Assembly: GCA_963668495.1 (NCBI GenBank)
Contig: OY764545.1
Location: forward strand, 1,984,001-2,048,000
DNA from: Oleispirillum sp963668495
GTDB lineage: Bacteria; Pseudomonadota; Alphaproteobacteria; Rhodospirillales; Rhodospirillaceae
Direction of reading: 5' to 3'
DNA length: 64,000 nt
Position 1 is the stretch's first letter. Every line of letters starts with the position of its first letter. Made by a program: the position numbers and the translations under genes. The notes below the pieces were generated by a model that was not told where the DNA came from, did no database searches, and worked only from the letters and a program-made list of their open reading frames with translations. Shown one piece after another: positions 20,404-28,878 of this stretch.

Positions 20404-20793
20404 CTATGGTCTGGACTTTTGGGCGCGTTTCATTCTGTTGCGTAACGTATCTGGCGTGTCAATTTCTTTTTGCATGTCGTGCTGTTTGTTAGGTCTTCGG
20501 ACTGGTTTTTCTTCCTTTTGCAAAGATGTAGTTTGTACTTCTTGTTTTGGTTTTGGCAATCTGGAGATTGTTGCCCGTAATTGCGCTGCTGTGAGGGTTT
20601 TGCCGTCTTTGCGGCGAATGCCTGCTTCGTCCAGCAGGGAGGCAATCTGAGGCCAGGTTGCGCCTAGAGCTTTAAGCTCCTCAAAGAATTCTAAATGCTG
20701 TGCAAAAACTCGTTCCATTGGTACTCGACCCAATGGTCCGTTGATCTGATCAGCGATTAGTTTAGCTGTTCGTTCTGCTTTTTTTCTGTCCAT
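20404..20793 (-). CDS. Small DNA-binding-type protein upstream of the relaxase
   Basis: The protein has 129 residues from ATG 20793; the frame extends to a GTG at 20871 but the added residues look untranslated. The segment LKALGATWPQIASLLDEAGIRRKDGKTLTAAQLRATISR is a helix-turn-helix of the kind found in TraK-like mobilization accessory proteins and recombinases; the C-terminal third is basic and Gln-rich. It is divergent from the relaxase gene across a 111-190-base gap where an oriT would be expected. A relaxosome accessory role is inference. Confidence 0.55.
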   Translation of the reverse strand: MDRKKAERTAKLIADQINGPLGRVPMERVFAQHLEFFEELKALGATWPQIASLLDEAGIRRKDGKTLTAAQLRATISRLPKPKQEVQTTSLQKEEKPVRRPNKQHDMQKEIDTPDTLRNRMKRAQKSRP

Positions 20794-20891
20794 AGAGCTG
20801 ATGCTCTCACTCAAAGCAGCAAAGCGCAACAAAAAGAAACGCTTCGCTTTGTTTCCTCCACACCTGTGCACCTCCCATGCAGGGAGATTAT

Positions 20892-20922
20892 GAATTAAGA
20901 ATTATCGCTTAATTCTTAATTC
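20892..20922. repeat. Inverted repeat in the relaxase intergenic region (candidate oriT/operator)
   Basis: GAATTAAGAATTA (20892-20904) and TAATTCTTAATTC (20910-20922) are perfect 13-bp arms around five bases. It shares CGCTTAATTCTTAA with the 19417 palindrome. The position 60 bases before the MobF relaxase suits an oriT-proximal or autoregulatory site. Confidence 0.6.
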
Positions 20923-20982
20923 GTGCCTTGGGTAAATATGTGTGCAACTTGAAAGACCTCCCAAATTTTATGGAGGTCGAAA

Positions 20983-23550
20983 ATGGTCTGTACGGTCGGC
21001 GTTGGTACATCTGCCGAATATTATCTCAATGAACAGTCTAGTTATTACACGGAGGGCAAAGAGCCTGTTGGTCGATGGTATATGCCGGATTGTTCATTTG
21101 GTCTGGGACATGGTGCTGAGATCGAGGCGCAGGTCTTTCAAAAGCTACATTCTGGCTATTCGCCCGATGGACAGCAGCTTTCCGTCAATAATCACGGTCT
21201 GAAGGAAAACCGTGTTGGCGGGTACGATCTGACATTCTCCGCACCTAAATCTGTTTCTGTACTGTGGGCCGTTGCAGAGCCAGAACTTCGGGCATCTATT
21301 GAACATGCTCAAGAACAGGCAGTGCGCTCCGCTTTAGATGTCTTTAATGATCAAGCGGCGTTTGCTCGGCGGGGTAAAGGCGGGAAGACTTTAGAGCAAG
21401 TAGCATTGATAGGGGCGACCTTCCAGCATGGTGAAGCTCGGCCAACGTTGCGTGAGGATGGATCTTTGCTGAGCGATCCACAGCTTCATACCCATGCGGT
21501 GATTTTCAATCTTGCAGAACGAGAAGATGGGACTTGGGGAGCTCTGGATGGACGGCAGTTCTTTCGTTGGAAGATGGCTGCAGGCGCTCTCTATCGCGCG
21601 GAGTTAGCACATCAACTTCAGAAACAAATTGGCCTTGATGTTGAGGTGGATGAGAAGGGGCTATTTGAGATCAAGGGTGTTTCCGAAGATGTGCGGCAGC
21701 ACTTCAGTTCTCGGCGGGCTGAAATCACAGCAGCACTCGGAGCGCGTGGACTTGAGAGCCAAGATGCTCCTGCACTTGCCGCCGACATCACATTGGGTAC
21801 CCGACGGTCTAAGTCAATGCAGACTGAAACTGCAGAACAGAGACATGAACGCTGGCAGGAAGAAGTAGAGCAGCTTGGTTTTGTCATTTCCAATGTGATG
21901 TGTGAATGCACAGAAGATATGCCTGAACCAATTGATCTGGATGCAGTGGCCGATCAACTGACAGAGCATGAAGCTGTATTCACCAAGTCACAACTCTATC
22001 GTGTTGTTTCAGAGCATGCATTGAGTGTGGGTTTGCGTGTTGAAGATGTTGAAAGTGCCGTAGCTGAGCTCATGACTTCAGATCATGTGGTGGAGCTTGG
22101 CGCAGATACCCAAGGGCAGCGGATTTATTCAACGCGTGAAATGATTGCTACAGAGCGCGAAGTCGTTCGTCTTGCCCAGTCAGGATCACTAAGGCAGCAG
22201 CATAAAATATCTGAGAAGGCCGTTTCACGCCACATTGAAGGTGCCAGCTTGACTGAAGAACAGGCAGATGCAGTTCGCTTTGTAACGGAAAAATCTGATG
22301 TCTGTGTCTTAGAGGGAGCAGCCGGGGCAGGTAAAACCCATGCTCTGAAAACTGTCGCTGCTATTTATCAAGATCAGGGGTATCGGGTGATTGGTACGTC
22401 AACGGCTTGGCGTATGGCTAATCAGTTAGGAGATGAGCTTGGTGTGCTGTCAAAAGCGACCGACGCCTGGTTAGCTGAAGCAAAAGCAGGAAAGCTGTTT
22501 TTGGATAATAAGACTGTGTTGATCGTCGATGAGGCTGGGCTGTTATCATCTCGTCAAATGTTGAAGGTCTTACAGGTTGCCAATGAAGCGAAATCCAAGC
22601 TGATACTCACTGGTGATCAGAGACAGTTACAGGCCATCGGAGCTGGGCCTGGCTTGCGGCTTGTTGCTGAGCAGACTGGTGTTGCCCGAATTGACACGAT
22701 TGTTCGCCAGAAAGATCAATGGGCGCGGCAAATGGTTAGTAATTTATCATTGGGGCGATCCGAGCAGGCGATGCAGGCGCTCCAGGAACATAACTGCCTG
22801 CATTGGTGCGCCAACAGCGATGCCGCAACCAAACAAGCAGTTCAGGATTGGCAATTGTTCAAGCTGACAAACCCTGAGAAGACAGCAATGGTTTTGGCGC
22901 AAACTAATGTGCAAGTCAGAGCACTCAACGCCGGAATCCGCGAACAGCAGCAGGCAGCAAATCGACTGGGGCAAGATGCTTGTGTGTTGCGAGTGCAAAA
23001 TGGCAAAAGCGAAGCTCAGGAACTTCCCATTGCTGTCGGAGAACAGATCCTATTCAAAAAACGTATTGATGATCTGGGCGTGATCAACGGCGCGCTTGGA
23101 ACGGTGAAGCGGATTGAACAGAGGGAGAATTGGCCACGCTTAACAGTTCAGGTTGGGGAGCGAGAGATCAGATTTAATAGCAATGATATTGCCGACAATA
23201 AGGGGCGAGCCCCAATAGCCCATGCCTATGCAACAACGGTCTATAGTGCTCAAGGTGCAACGGTTGATGCGGCGTTTGTGCTGGCAGAGGCTAATATGAA
23301 ACGAAATGAAATCTATGTGGCCGCCAGTCGCGCAAAAGAAAACATCAAAATCTATCTCGATAAGTCAGAAGCTGAGAATTTGCTCTGCAGTCAACTTCCA
23401 CTCAACGCCCGTGAGCAAGATAAACAAGCCGAAGGCTTGCTTTTCAAGCACATTGCAACCACCTGGGCAAAGCCCCTGGCCAAATCAAGTGCCTTGGGCT
23501 GTGCACCTATTCAGATGTTAAGGATGCATAAGCGCTACGCCGAGCGGTAA
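20983..23550 (+). CDS. MobF (TrwC/TraI-type) relaxase-helicase
   Basis: The protein has 855 residues. The relaxase domain is N-terminal: tyrosine pairs Y13-Y14 and Y21-Y22, and the histidine triad H149, H169, H171 in QHGEARP and DPQLHTHAV, which coordinates the metal. The C-terminal part is a RecD/TraI-like helicase with Walker A LEGAAGAGKTHA (about 442-453), TVLIVDEAGLLSSRQM as Walker B and a late AYATTVYSAQGAT motif. It nicks oriT and unwinds the transferred strand. It is shorter than plasmid TraI but has both activities. Divergent from the accessory gene; the oriT is probably in the gap. Confidence 0.9.
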   Translation: MVCTVGVGTSAEYYLNEQSSYYTEGKEPVGRWYMPDCSFGLGHGAEIEAQVFQKLHSGYSPDGQQLSVNNHGLKENRVGGYDLTFSAPKSVSVLWAVAEPELRASIEHAQEQAVRSALDVFNDQAAFARRGKGGKTLEQVALIGATFQHGEARPTLREDGSLLSDPQLHTHAVIFNLAEREDGTWGALDGRQFFRWKMAAGALYRAELAHQLQKQIGLDVEVDEKGLFEIKGVSEDVRQHFSSRRAEITAALGARGLESQDAPALAADITLGTRRSKSMQTETAEQRHERWQEEVEQLGFVISNVMCECTEDMPEPIDLDAVADQLTEHEAVFTKSQLYRVVSEHALSVGLRVEDVESAVAELMTSDHVVELGADTQGQRIYSTREMIATEREVVRLAQSGSLRQQHKISEKAVSRHIEGASLTEEQADAVRFVTEKSDVCVLEGAAGAGKTHALKTVAAIYQDQGYRVIGTSTAWRMANQLGDELGVLSKATDAWLAEAKAGKLFLDNKTVLIVDEAGLLSSRQMLKVLQVANEAKSKLILTGDQRQLQAIGAGPGLRLVAEQTGVARIDTIVRQKDQWARQMVSNLSLGRSEQAMQALQEHNCLHWCANSDAATKQAVQDWQLFKLTNPEKTAMVLAQTNVQVRALNAGIREQQQAANRLGQDACVLRVQNGKSEAQELPIAVGEQILFKKRIDDLGVINGALGTVKRIEQRENWPRLTVQVGEREIRFNSNDIADNKGRAPIAHAYATTVYSAQGATVDAAFVLAEANMKRNEIYVAASRAKENIKIYLDKSEAENLLCSQLPLNAREQDKQAEGLLFKHIATTWAKPLAKSSALGCAPIQMLRMHKRYAER

Positions 23551-23725
23551 CCGCAATTCTGATGGCAAATGACAATCAACATAATTGGACTTTTATCTGC
23601 AAATGATCATATATATTCTATGCTGCCTACGTTCTTAGGGAGTTGATAGTTTTTCGTGTGTGCTTGATTGTTCATGCTATTTTTACTCACACACGATTCT
23701 TGATTGGATAAATGGTAGGTGAGCT

Positions 23726-24712
23726 GTGTCTAACGCAAGGCAAATACTGGCAATGCTGAGGAGTCGCGCTGAAGGCGACGACGATCAGTTCTATTCTATT
23801 GCCTTGCAGATCGCGGCCTCTGAAGCACGCCAAGGACGTCGTTCTGTGGCTGAGGATTTAAGGTCCGCAGTTGCTGATGCTCGTTCAAACAGAGAAGCTA
23901 ATGTTCCAATACAGTTCGCCCAACCACGAGGCGACCTTGAGAGTATTATTGAGTTCAAAGAACCACGTTACATCCTCAAGGATGTAGTGCTTGATAAAGC
24001 GTCGGCTAAACGTCTTGAAGACCTTGTGCGTCAGCAAATGCGACGAGACTGGTTGCGAGAGCATGGCAAAACCCCAAACCGCCGCGTTTTATTCTTAGGA
24101 CCTCCCGGATCTGGTAAGACCATGACTGCTGAAGCGTTAGCAGGTCAACTTAAGCTGCCCCTGTTTGTCATAAGGCTAGAGGCGCTAATTACTCGTTACA
24201 TGGGGGAAACAGCAGCTAAGTTACGCCTTGTATTCGATGAAACGGCTAAGCGACGTGGCGTTTACTTGTTTGACGAATTTGACGCAGTTGGTGGCAAGCG
24301 TGATGCCACTAATGATGTAGCTGAAATGAGGAGGGTCCTGAATTCTTTCTTGCAGTATATGGAAGAGGAAAATGGGACTGACAGCTTAGTTGTTGGCGCA
24401 ACCAACTACCCTGATTTACTTGATCAGGCGCTTTTACGCCGTTTTGATACTGTGTTGGCGTTCGAGCTTCCTTCGGATGCAGACGTGAAGAGAATCATCA
24501 CTTCCGCATTGAAGCCTTTTAAGGCTGGCCGTCTTTCATGGACTAAAATTCTTCCAGCAGTCACAGGGCTCAGCCAAGCTGAGATTGTGCGTGCCGCAGA
24601 AGAGGCTGTGAAAAACGCAATTCTTGATGAAAAGAAAGTAGTTACAACAGAACAGCTCCTGCGTTGCTTGGAATATAGGCAAGAGATGCACAAAGCGTTC
24701 TCCGGCATTTAA
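23726..24712 (+). CDS. AAA ATPase paired with a subtilase
   Basis: The protein has 328 residues from a GTG start with AGGTGA upstream. A classical AAA module: Walker A FLGPPGSGKTMTAEALAG (about 127-144), Walker B GVYLFDEFDAVGG (about 182-194), sensor-1 VVGATNYPDLLD and arginine finger QALLRRFD. It resembles FtsH/SpoVK-type and other small AAA proteins. The subtilisin-like protease gene follows nine bases downstream. Such AAA/S8 pairs recur on mobile elements, where a role in phage defence or protein surveillance is plausible. This role is inferred from context, not shown. Confidence 0.8.
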   Translation: MSNARQILAMLRSRAEGDDDQFYSIALQIAASEARQGRRSVAEDLRSAVADARSNREANVPIQFAQPRGDLESIIEFKEPRYILKDVVLDKASAKRLEDLVRQQMRRDWLREHGKTPNRRVLFLGPPGSGKTMTAEALAGQLKLPLFVIRLEALITRYMGETAAKLRLVFDETAKRRGVYLFDEFDAVGGKRDATNDVAEMRRVLNSFLQYMEEENGTDSLVVGATNYPDLLDQALLRRFDTVLAFELPSDADVKRIITSALKPFKAGRLSWTKILPAVTGLSQAEIVRAAEEAVKNAILDEKKVVTTEQLLRCLEYRQEMHKAFSGI

Positions 24713-24721
24713 CGGGATATC

Positions 24722-27205
24722 ATGCCTAACGTATTCGACAAAAAACACTTTGATATTTCTGGCACAGCAACAGCCGTCGAGTACAGCTCTCCTCCGCAAA
24801 ATATAGGGCAAGGACACGCCCCACGCATCCGTCAAGAACACGGACGGATGTTGCAAGCGCAATTACAGACAACATTTCAGGCTGTCACAGAAGATAGGCA
24901 AGCTGTAGCGCTTCCCGCAGGTCAGCCTCCATGCGACGGTGCGTACTATGAAGTTGAACTGCGTCGCGGCACAAAGCCGGATGCGCTGGAAAGAAAACGC
25001 CAGCATATAACGGTTGGGGCAACTAAAGTTAACCCTGAGACATCATCTACTTCCAGCGTGGTATACATCCCTGATGCAGCAATCCCCGCTCTCGATGAAA
25101 TCTTCTCTGAGTATGCAAGAGAAGAAAAACGCATAGGCTATGTTGAGCCTATTGAAGCAATCCGAAAGGCACAATTGCTGTCATTTTGGACTGACGATGA
25201 GTCGGCTTTGCCAGAGGCAGGACATGAGCAGTTATGGTGGGAGGTTTGGTGCGATAAAGATGCCGCTGAAGAAGTAAGCGCGGCTCTCCGCAAGATAAAT
25301 TGCCGTATTGCTGAAGCTGAATTCTGGCTTAGCTTCCCTGAAGCTATAGTGATCCCTGTTTTTGCTAGAAGAGTAGACATAGAGCTTGCTCTCATTGTGA
25401 CCGCAGGCATAACAGAACTTCGGCGTGGAACGGACACCCCTAATTTCTTTATTGAGGATGAAAGGGATAATCAGCACGCTTGGGCCGATGATCTGGCAGA
25501 AAGGATTGTTTGGCCGGACGAGAATGTTCCACGTGTATGCCTGCTTGATAAGGGGGTCAACAGAGCACACTCACTTATTGAGCCAGCATTATCTGCGAAT
25601 GATCTAATGTCTGTTGATCAGGGCTGGCCTGTGACGGATGACTTACCCAATGCGCATGGAACCCCCATGGCGGGATTAGCCTTGCACGGGGACTTGTTCC
25701 CTAAGCTGGCGGGTAATCAGCTCTATAAACTTGCCCATCGCCTTGAATCCGTAAGAATCTTGCCTCCAAATGGTTTTGCGCCGCATGAGCCGTCGAGATA
25801 TAGCACCATAACCTTGGATGCTATATCGACTGCGGAAATTCAGAATCCCGAAGCGACTAGGACATTCTGCATGGCGGTTACAAATAAAAACCGCTCAGGT
25901 GAACACACAAGCAGCTGGAGCGCGTCTGTAGACCGTGCTGCTGCGGCTTGCTTAGAAGGCGATGAAGAAGATGCCCCGAAACGACTTTTCTGCATTTCTG
26001 GGGGGAACATTCCGAACATTATTCAAGCTGACCAGCTGGGAACGCTTGAAGAATACCCTATAGAGGACCCGGCCCAAGCATGGAATGCAATTACAGTAGG
26101 TGGGTACACAGATAAAGACCAAATTGATAAGGACGATAAATTTTTTGAGGGCTATGAGCCTTTAGTGCAGGCCGGAGATATCAGCCCATTCTCTCGCACC
26201 TCAGTTGCTTGGAGCTCTGGGAAAACCCCAATCAAACCTGAGGTCGTGTTTGAGGCAGGGAACCGAGCAATATCAGAAAGCGGTGCACTATTAAGTGATT
26301 GCCCGTCATTGGAGCCATTAACGACGGGTGCAGATGTTATTGGAATGTCTGTTGTCAACTTCTGTGCTACGAGTGCCGCTACAGCCCAAGCATCACGTAT
26401 GGCGGCACAATTGCAAGCTGACCACGGGGACCTTTGGCCCGAAACGATCAGAGCGCTAATGGTGCATAGTGCGGACTGGACTGATCCTATGCGAAGGCGG
26501 TTTCAGCATGATAAATCGCGACGAGCACATAAGCAGCTTGTTCGGATGTTTGGATACGGTGTTCCGTCTTACGAACGTGCTACAGCATCTGCAAAGAACA
26601 GCCTCGCGATAGTAGCCCAGAACGCGATTCAGCCATACAAAAGCAAAAAGAACTCTACAGCGGCTTTTAATGAATGCCATTACTATCCGCTCCCATGGCC
26701 GAAAGAGATTTTGGAGCAGTATCATGACCAAGAATTTAGCTTGAAGCTTACGCTGTCTTACTTTGTTGAGCCTAACCCGGGGCGGATGTCGATGATTGAT
26801 CCGCAGCGTTATCAATCAGCAGGCCTTAGGTTTGACCTGAAGCGTTCACTTGAAACAAACATACAATTTAAAAAACGAATTAACGCCATGGAGAGGGAAG
26901 ATCCGCGAAAAGGCGGAGAAGCTGCGGTTCGAGACAGTGGGGAGTGGCTACTAGGACCACAGAGTAGATCGGCGGGTTCCCTCCACTGTGATATTTGGTG
27001 CGGAACAGGTGCTCAGCTTGCAGCAAGAGATATGATTTGTGTTAAGCCCGTTTCTGGGTGGTGGAAAAATAGGCGTGCTCCAGAAATCTGCGAACAGAAA
27101 ATGCGGTATGCCCTCGTAGTAACTCTGACTGCTCCGAATGCCGAAATCGATCTGTACACTCCGATTAGTAACCTCATTCAGCAGGAAACTTCTGTTCTTA
27201 TCTAA
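24722..27205 (+). CDS. Subtilisin-like (S8) serine protease, AAA partner
   Basis: The protein has 827 residues without a signal peptide, hence probably cytoplasmic. The catalytic triad can be read: Asp near 275 (VCLLDKGVN), His near 312 (NAHGTPMAGL) and Ser near 550 (FCATSAATAQASRMAA). The N-terminal 270 residues and C-terminal 250 residues flank the protease domain and may bind substrate or the AAA partner; the C-terminal part looks beta-rich. It is encoded right after the AAA gene, so the ATPase probably gates or delivers substrate. The target is unknown. Confidence 0.8.
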   Translation: MPNVFDKKHFDISGTATAVEYSSPPQNIGQGHAPRIRQEHGRMLQAQLQTTFQAVTEDRQAVALPAGQPPCDGAYYEVELRRGTKPDALERKRQHITVGATKVNPETSSTSSVVYIPDAAIPALDEIFSEYAREEKRIGYVEPIEAIRKAQLLSFWTDDESALPEAGHEQLWWEVWCDKDAAEEVSAALRKINCRIAEAEFWLSFPEAIVIPVFARRVDIELALIVTAGITELRRGTDTPNFFIEDERDNQHAWADDLAERIVWPDENVPRVCLLDKGVNRAHSLIEPALSANDLMSVDQGWPVTDDLPNAHGTPMAGLALHGDLFPKLAGNQLYKLAHRLESVRILPPNGFAPHEPSRYSTITLDAISTAEIQNPEATRTFCMAVTNKNRSGEHTSSWSASVDRAAAACLEGDEEDAPKRLFCISGGNIPNIIQADQLGTLEEYPIEDPAQAWNAITVGGYTDKDQIDKDDKFFEGYEPLVQAGDISPFSRTSVAWSSGKTPIKPEVVFEAGNRAISESGALLSDCPSLEPLTTGADVIGMSVVNFCATSAATAQASRMAAQLQADHGDLWPETIRALMVHSADWTDPMRRRFQHDKSRRAHKQLVRMFGYGVPSYERATASAKNSLAIVAQNAIQPYKSKKNSTAAFNECHYYPLPWPKEILEQYHDQEFSLKLTLSYFVEPNPGRMSMIDPQRYQSAGLRFDLKRSLETNIQFKKRINAMEREDPRKGGEAAVRDSGEWLLGPQSRSAGSLHCDIWCGTGAQLAARDMICVKPVSGWWKNRRAPEICEQKMRYALVVTLTAPNAEIDLYTPISNLIQQETSVLI

Positions 27206-27450
27206 TTTATTGACCTTTGTGTTTGTTGTTGAGTTACTTAGATTTAGTCAAGTGTCGATGTGTTCTGCGTCATTTTGTTTAAGCTGATTTTTTTTCATTT
27301 TTGATGGTAAATGTATCCAGCCTTAAGTGCGATGGTTGTGTTTTTGTTGTTGCAACGGTTGCTGTGGGGGGGGTAAAACAATTGAACATTGATGTTTTCT
27401 GGGGGTGCATGGACGTACCATCTTTCGCTCAATGTAACGTGTCTTGGAAT

Positions 27451-27456
27451 TATAAT
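27451..27456 (+). promoter_or_regulatory. Perfect -10 hexamer ahead of the small cysteine ORF
   Basis: TATAAT lies 19 bases before ATG 27475. No good -35 is visible at 16-18 bases. The 27206-27474 stretch is AT-rich, has no clear terminator, and may hold the promoter of the AT-rich operon; an upstream in-frame extension to 27304 is possible. Confidence 0.4.
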
Positions 27457-27474
27457 GATGTGTGTGGGGTTGAA

Positions 27475-27669
27475 ATGGGAAGTAAAAGTTTAAGGTTTAA
27501 TGAGGTTGAGGAAATTAGCGTCAGTAGTGTGTACTCAAACGGTTGTTCTGGTGGGCGAAGCGATTGCTGTACGCGTGTTTGCACTAGGGTAAATGTAGGC
27601 TCAAGTGATGACAGTATGGATGCTTGGGATAACTACCTAGAGGTGAATGCTGGTGTTTTGCAGTATTGA
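27475..27669 (+). CDS. Small Cys-containing protein, candidate RiPP precursor
   Basis: The protein has 64 residues from ATG 27475, chosen because GGGG stands five bases upstream and TATAAT further up. The frame is open back to ATG 27304 (121 residues), but that start has no ribosome site. The first half (MGSKSLRFNEVEEISVSSVY) would suit a leader peptide. The middle GCSGGRSDCCTRVCTRV has four cysteines and several Ser/Thr, like a modifiable core; the tail is acidic. It is directly upstream of two E1-like enzymes with apparent peptide-recognition domains. The precursor role is inference. A 33-residue frame at 27392-27493 is a weaker alternative. Confidence 0.5.
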   Translation: MGSKSLRFNEVEEISVSSVYSNGCSGGRSDCCTRVCTRVNVGSSDDSMDAWDNYLEVNAGVLQY

Positions 27670-27699
27670 TTCGATTGAATGTTTTGTTTTTTAAACTAA

Positions 27700-27723
27700 G
27701 TGGCTGGCATTATTGTCAGCCAC
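27700..27723 (+). terminator. Hairpin between the small ORF and the first E1 gene
   Basis: GTGGCTG (27700-27706) and CAGCCAC (27717-27723) are perfect arms around a 10-base loop, with no T-run. It could stabilise the upstream mRNA or attenuate read-through, as is common between peptide-precursor genes and enzyme genes. A GTG inside it is open in the E1 frame but is unlikely to be the start. Confidence 0.5.
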
Positions 27724-27744
27724 AAGTCAATTGTGAGCTGTGAG

Positions 27745-28878
27745 ATGCTTAATAAAATTTACAAAATACGAGAAAGTATTGATGTTTATGTTATGGGTGA
27801 GGGTGACGAGGATGTGCGTATTCAATTTTATAGAATTAATACACGTGAAAAAGTAACAATACTGGCTTCAAAAGAAGTTCAGGAGTTTTTGTCGTATCTT
27901 GATGGCGAAAACTCAATATTGATTATTCTTGAGAAAATGGATGCTATAATTGATATTAATGAGGTCAATCACTTAATTGATTTTCTTCGAAAAAAGCGAA
28001 TTATAAAAGAGATGTGTGGACAAAATATTTTGTCAAATGACTTAACTAAACGTTATTCGAGGCAGATTAATTATTTTGAAGACTCAGTGCAAAACGCTGA
28101 TGGTGTGAGTGCGCAAGCTATTTTATCCAATAAAAAAGTTCTAATCATTGGTGTCGGTGCTGTTGGCGGCATTATTGCGACGCAATTAGTCAGGGCAGGA
28201 ATTACAAAGCTTGTTTTGGTTGATTATAAGAATTTGAATGAATCACATCTAATCCGACACACTTATATGGATCGAAGAGATATAAATTTAAGTAAGGTGG
28301 AGGTTTTAAAAAAAACCTTAAGAAGAATAAATTCATCGTGTGACGTTGAGACCTATCAAACAAAGATTGTGCCAACAACTGATTTAAATGGAATTATAGA
28401 TGATTCCATTAATTTAGTTATTAATACAGCTGATGAACCCTATATTGGCCATATCACCCTGAAGCTTGGGAGGTATTTATGGTTTAAAGATATTTCTCTG
28501 TATGTTGCAGGAGGTTTTGACGCTCATTTAATGAGCACAGGAGAGTTGATCTCTCGTAACTTAACGCCGTGTGCAGATTGTTGTGCAAACACTTTCAAGA
28601 TGGCCCTTTCAAGTTGGAAGCCTAAATATTCAGACTCTGGACTGTCTTGTGGGCAAAGAGATATCTCAAGGTACCAGAATATTGTTGGTGGGGCTGGAGG
28701 CCTGATGGGGCAATCATTGTATAGTGCGAGCCATGCATCTATGAATGTGATTGATTTGCTTCTCGAGAATGTTAATCATTTAGATACCTTAAATAAGCGT
28801 GGTGAGTTTTTGATTAATAAAAATCAAACAACATGGTTTGAGATGAAGTCTCAAAAAGGGTGTAAGTACTGTGGATGA
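27745..28878 (+). CDS. ThiF/MccB-like E1 adenylating enzyme with N-terminal RRE-like domain (first copy)
   Basis: The protein has 377 residues from ATG 27745. Residues 15-90 resemble a PqqD-like RiPP recognition element: a strand-rich start, then VQEFLSYLDGENSILIIL and a final helix INEVNHLIDFLRKKRIIKE. The E1 domain follows: Gly-rich loop GVGAVGG (136-142), VDYKNLNESHLIRH carrying the nucleotide-binding Asp and Arg, conserved Lys in LSKVEVLKK and the Mg-binding Asp in NTADEPY. Zinc cysteines are CADCC and a C-terminal CKYCG. E1-like enzymes adenylate a peptide C-terminus or side chain, as in MccB and PaaA. It overlaps the next gene by eight bases. Very AT-rich, unlike the flanks. Confidence 0.8.
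   Translation: MLNKIYKIRESIDVYVMGEGDEDVRIQFYRINTREKVTILASKEVQEFLSYLDGENSILIILEKMDAIIDINEVNHLIDFLRKKRIIKEMCGQNILSNDLTKRYSRQINYFEDSVQNADGVSAQAILSNKKVLIIGVGAVGGIIATQLVRAGITKLVLVDYKNLNESHLIRHTYMDRRDINLSKVEVLKKTLRRINSSCDVETYQTKIVPTTDLNGIIDDSINLVINTADEPYIGHITLKLGRYLWFKDISLYVAGGFDAHLMSTGELISRNLTPCADCCANTFKMALSSWKPKYSDSGLSCGQRDISRYQNIVGGAGGLMGQSLYSASHASMNVIDLLLENVNHLDTLNKRGEFLINKNQTTWFEMKSQKGCKYCG

Noticed and set aside
27700..27744. GTG 27700 as start of the first E1
   Set aside because: It sits in a perfect hairpin; ATG 27745 gives a protein that starts just before the peptide-recognition-like domain.
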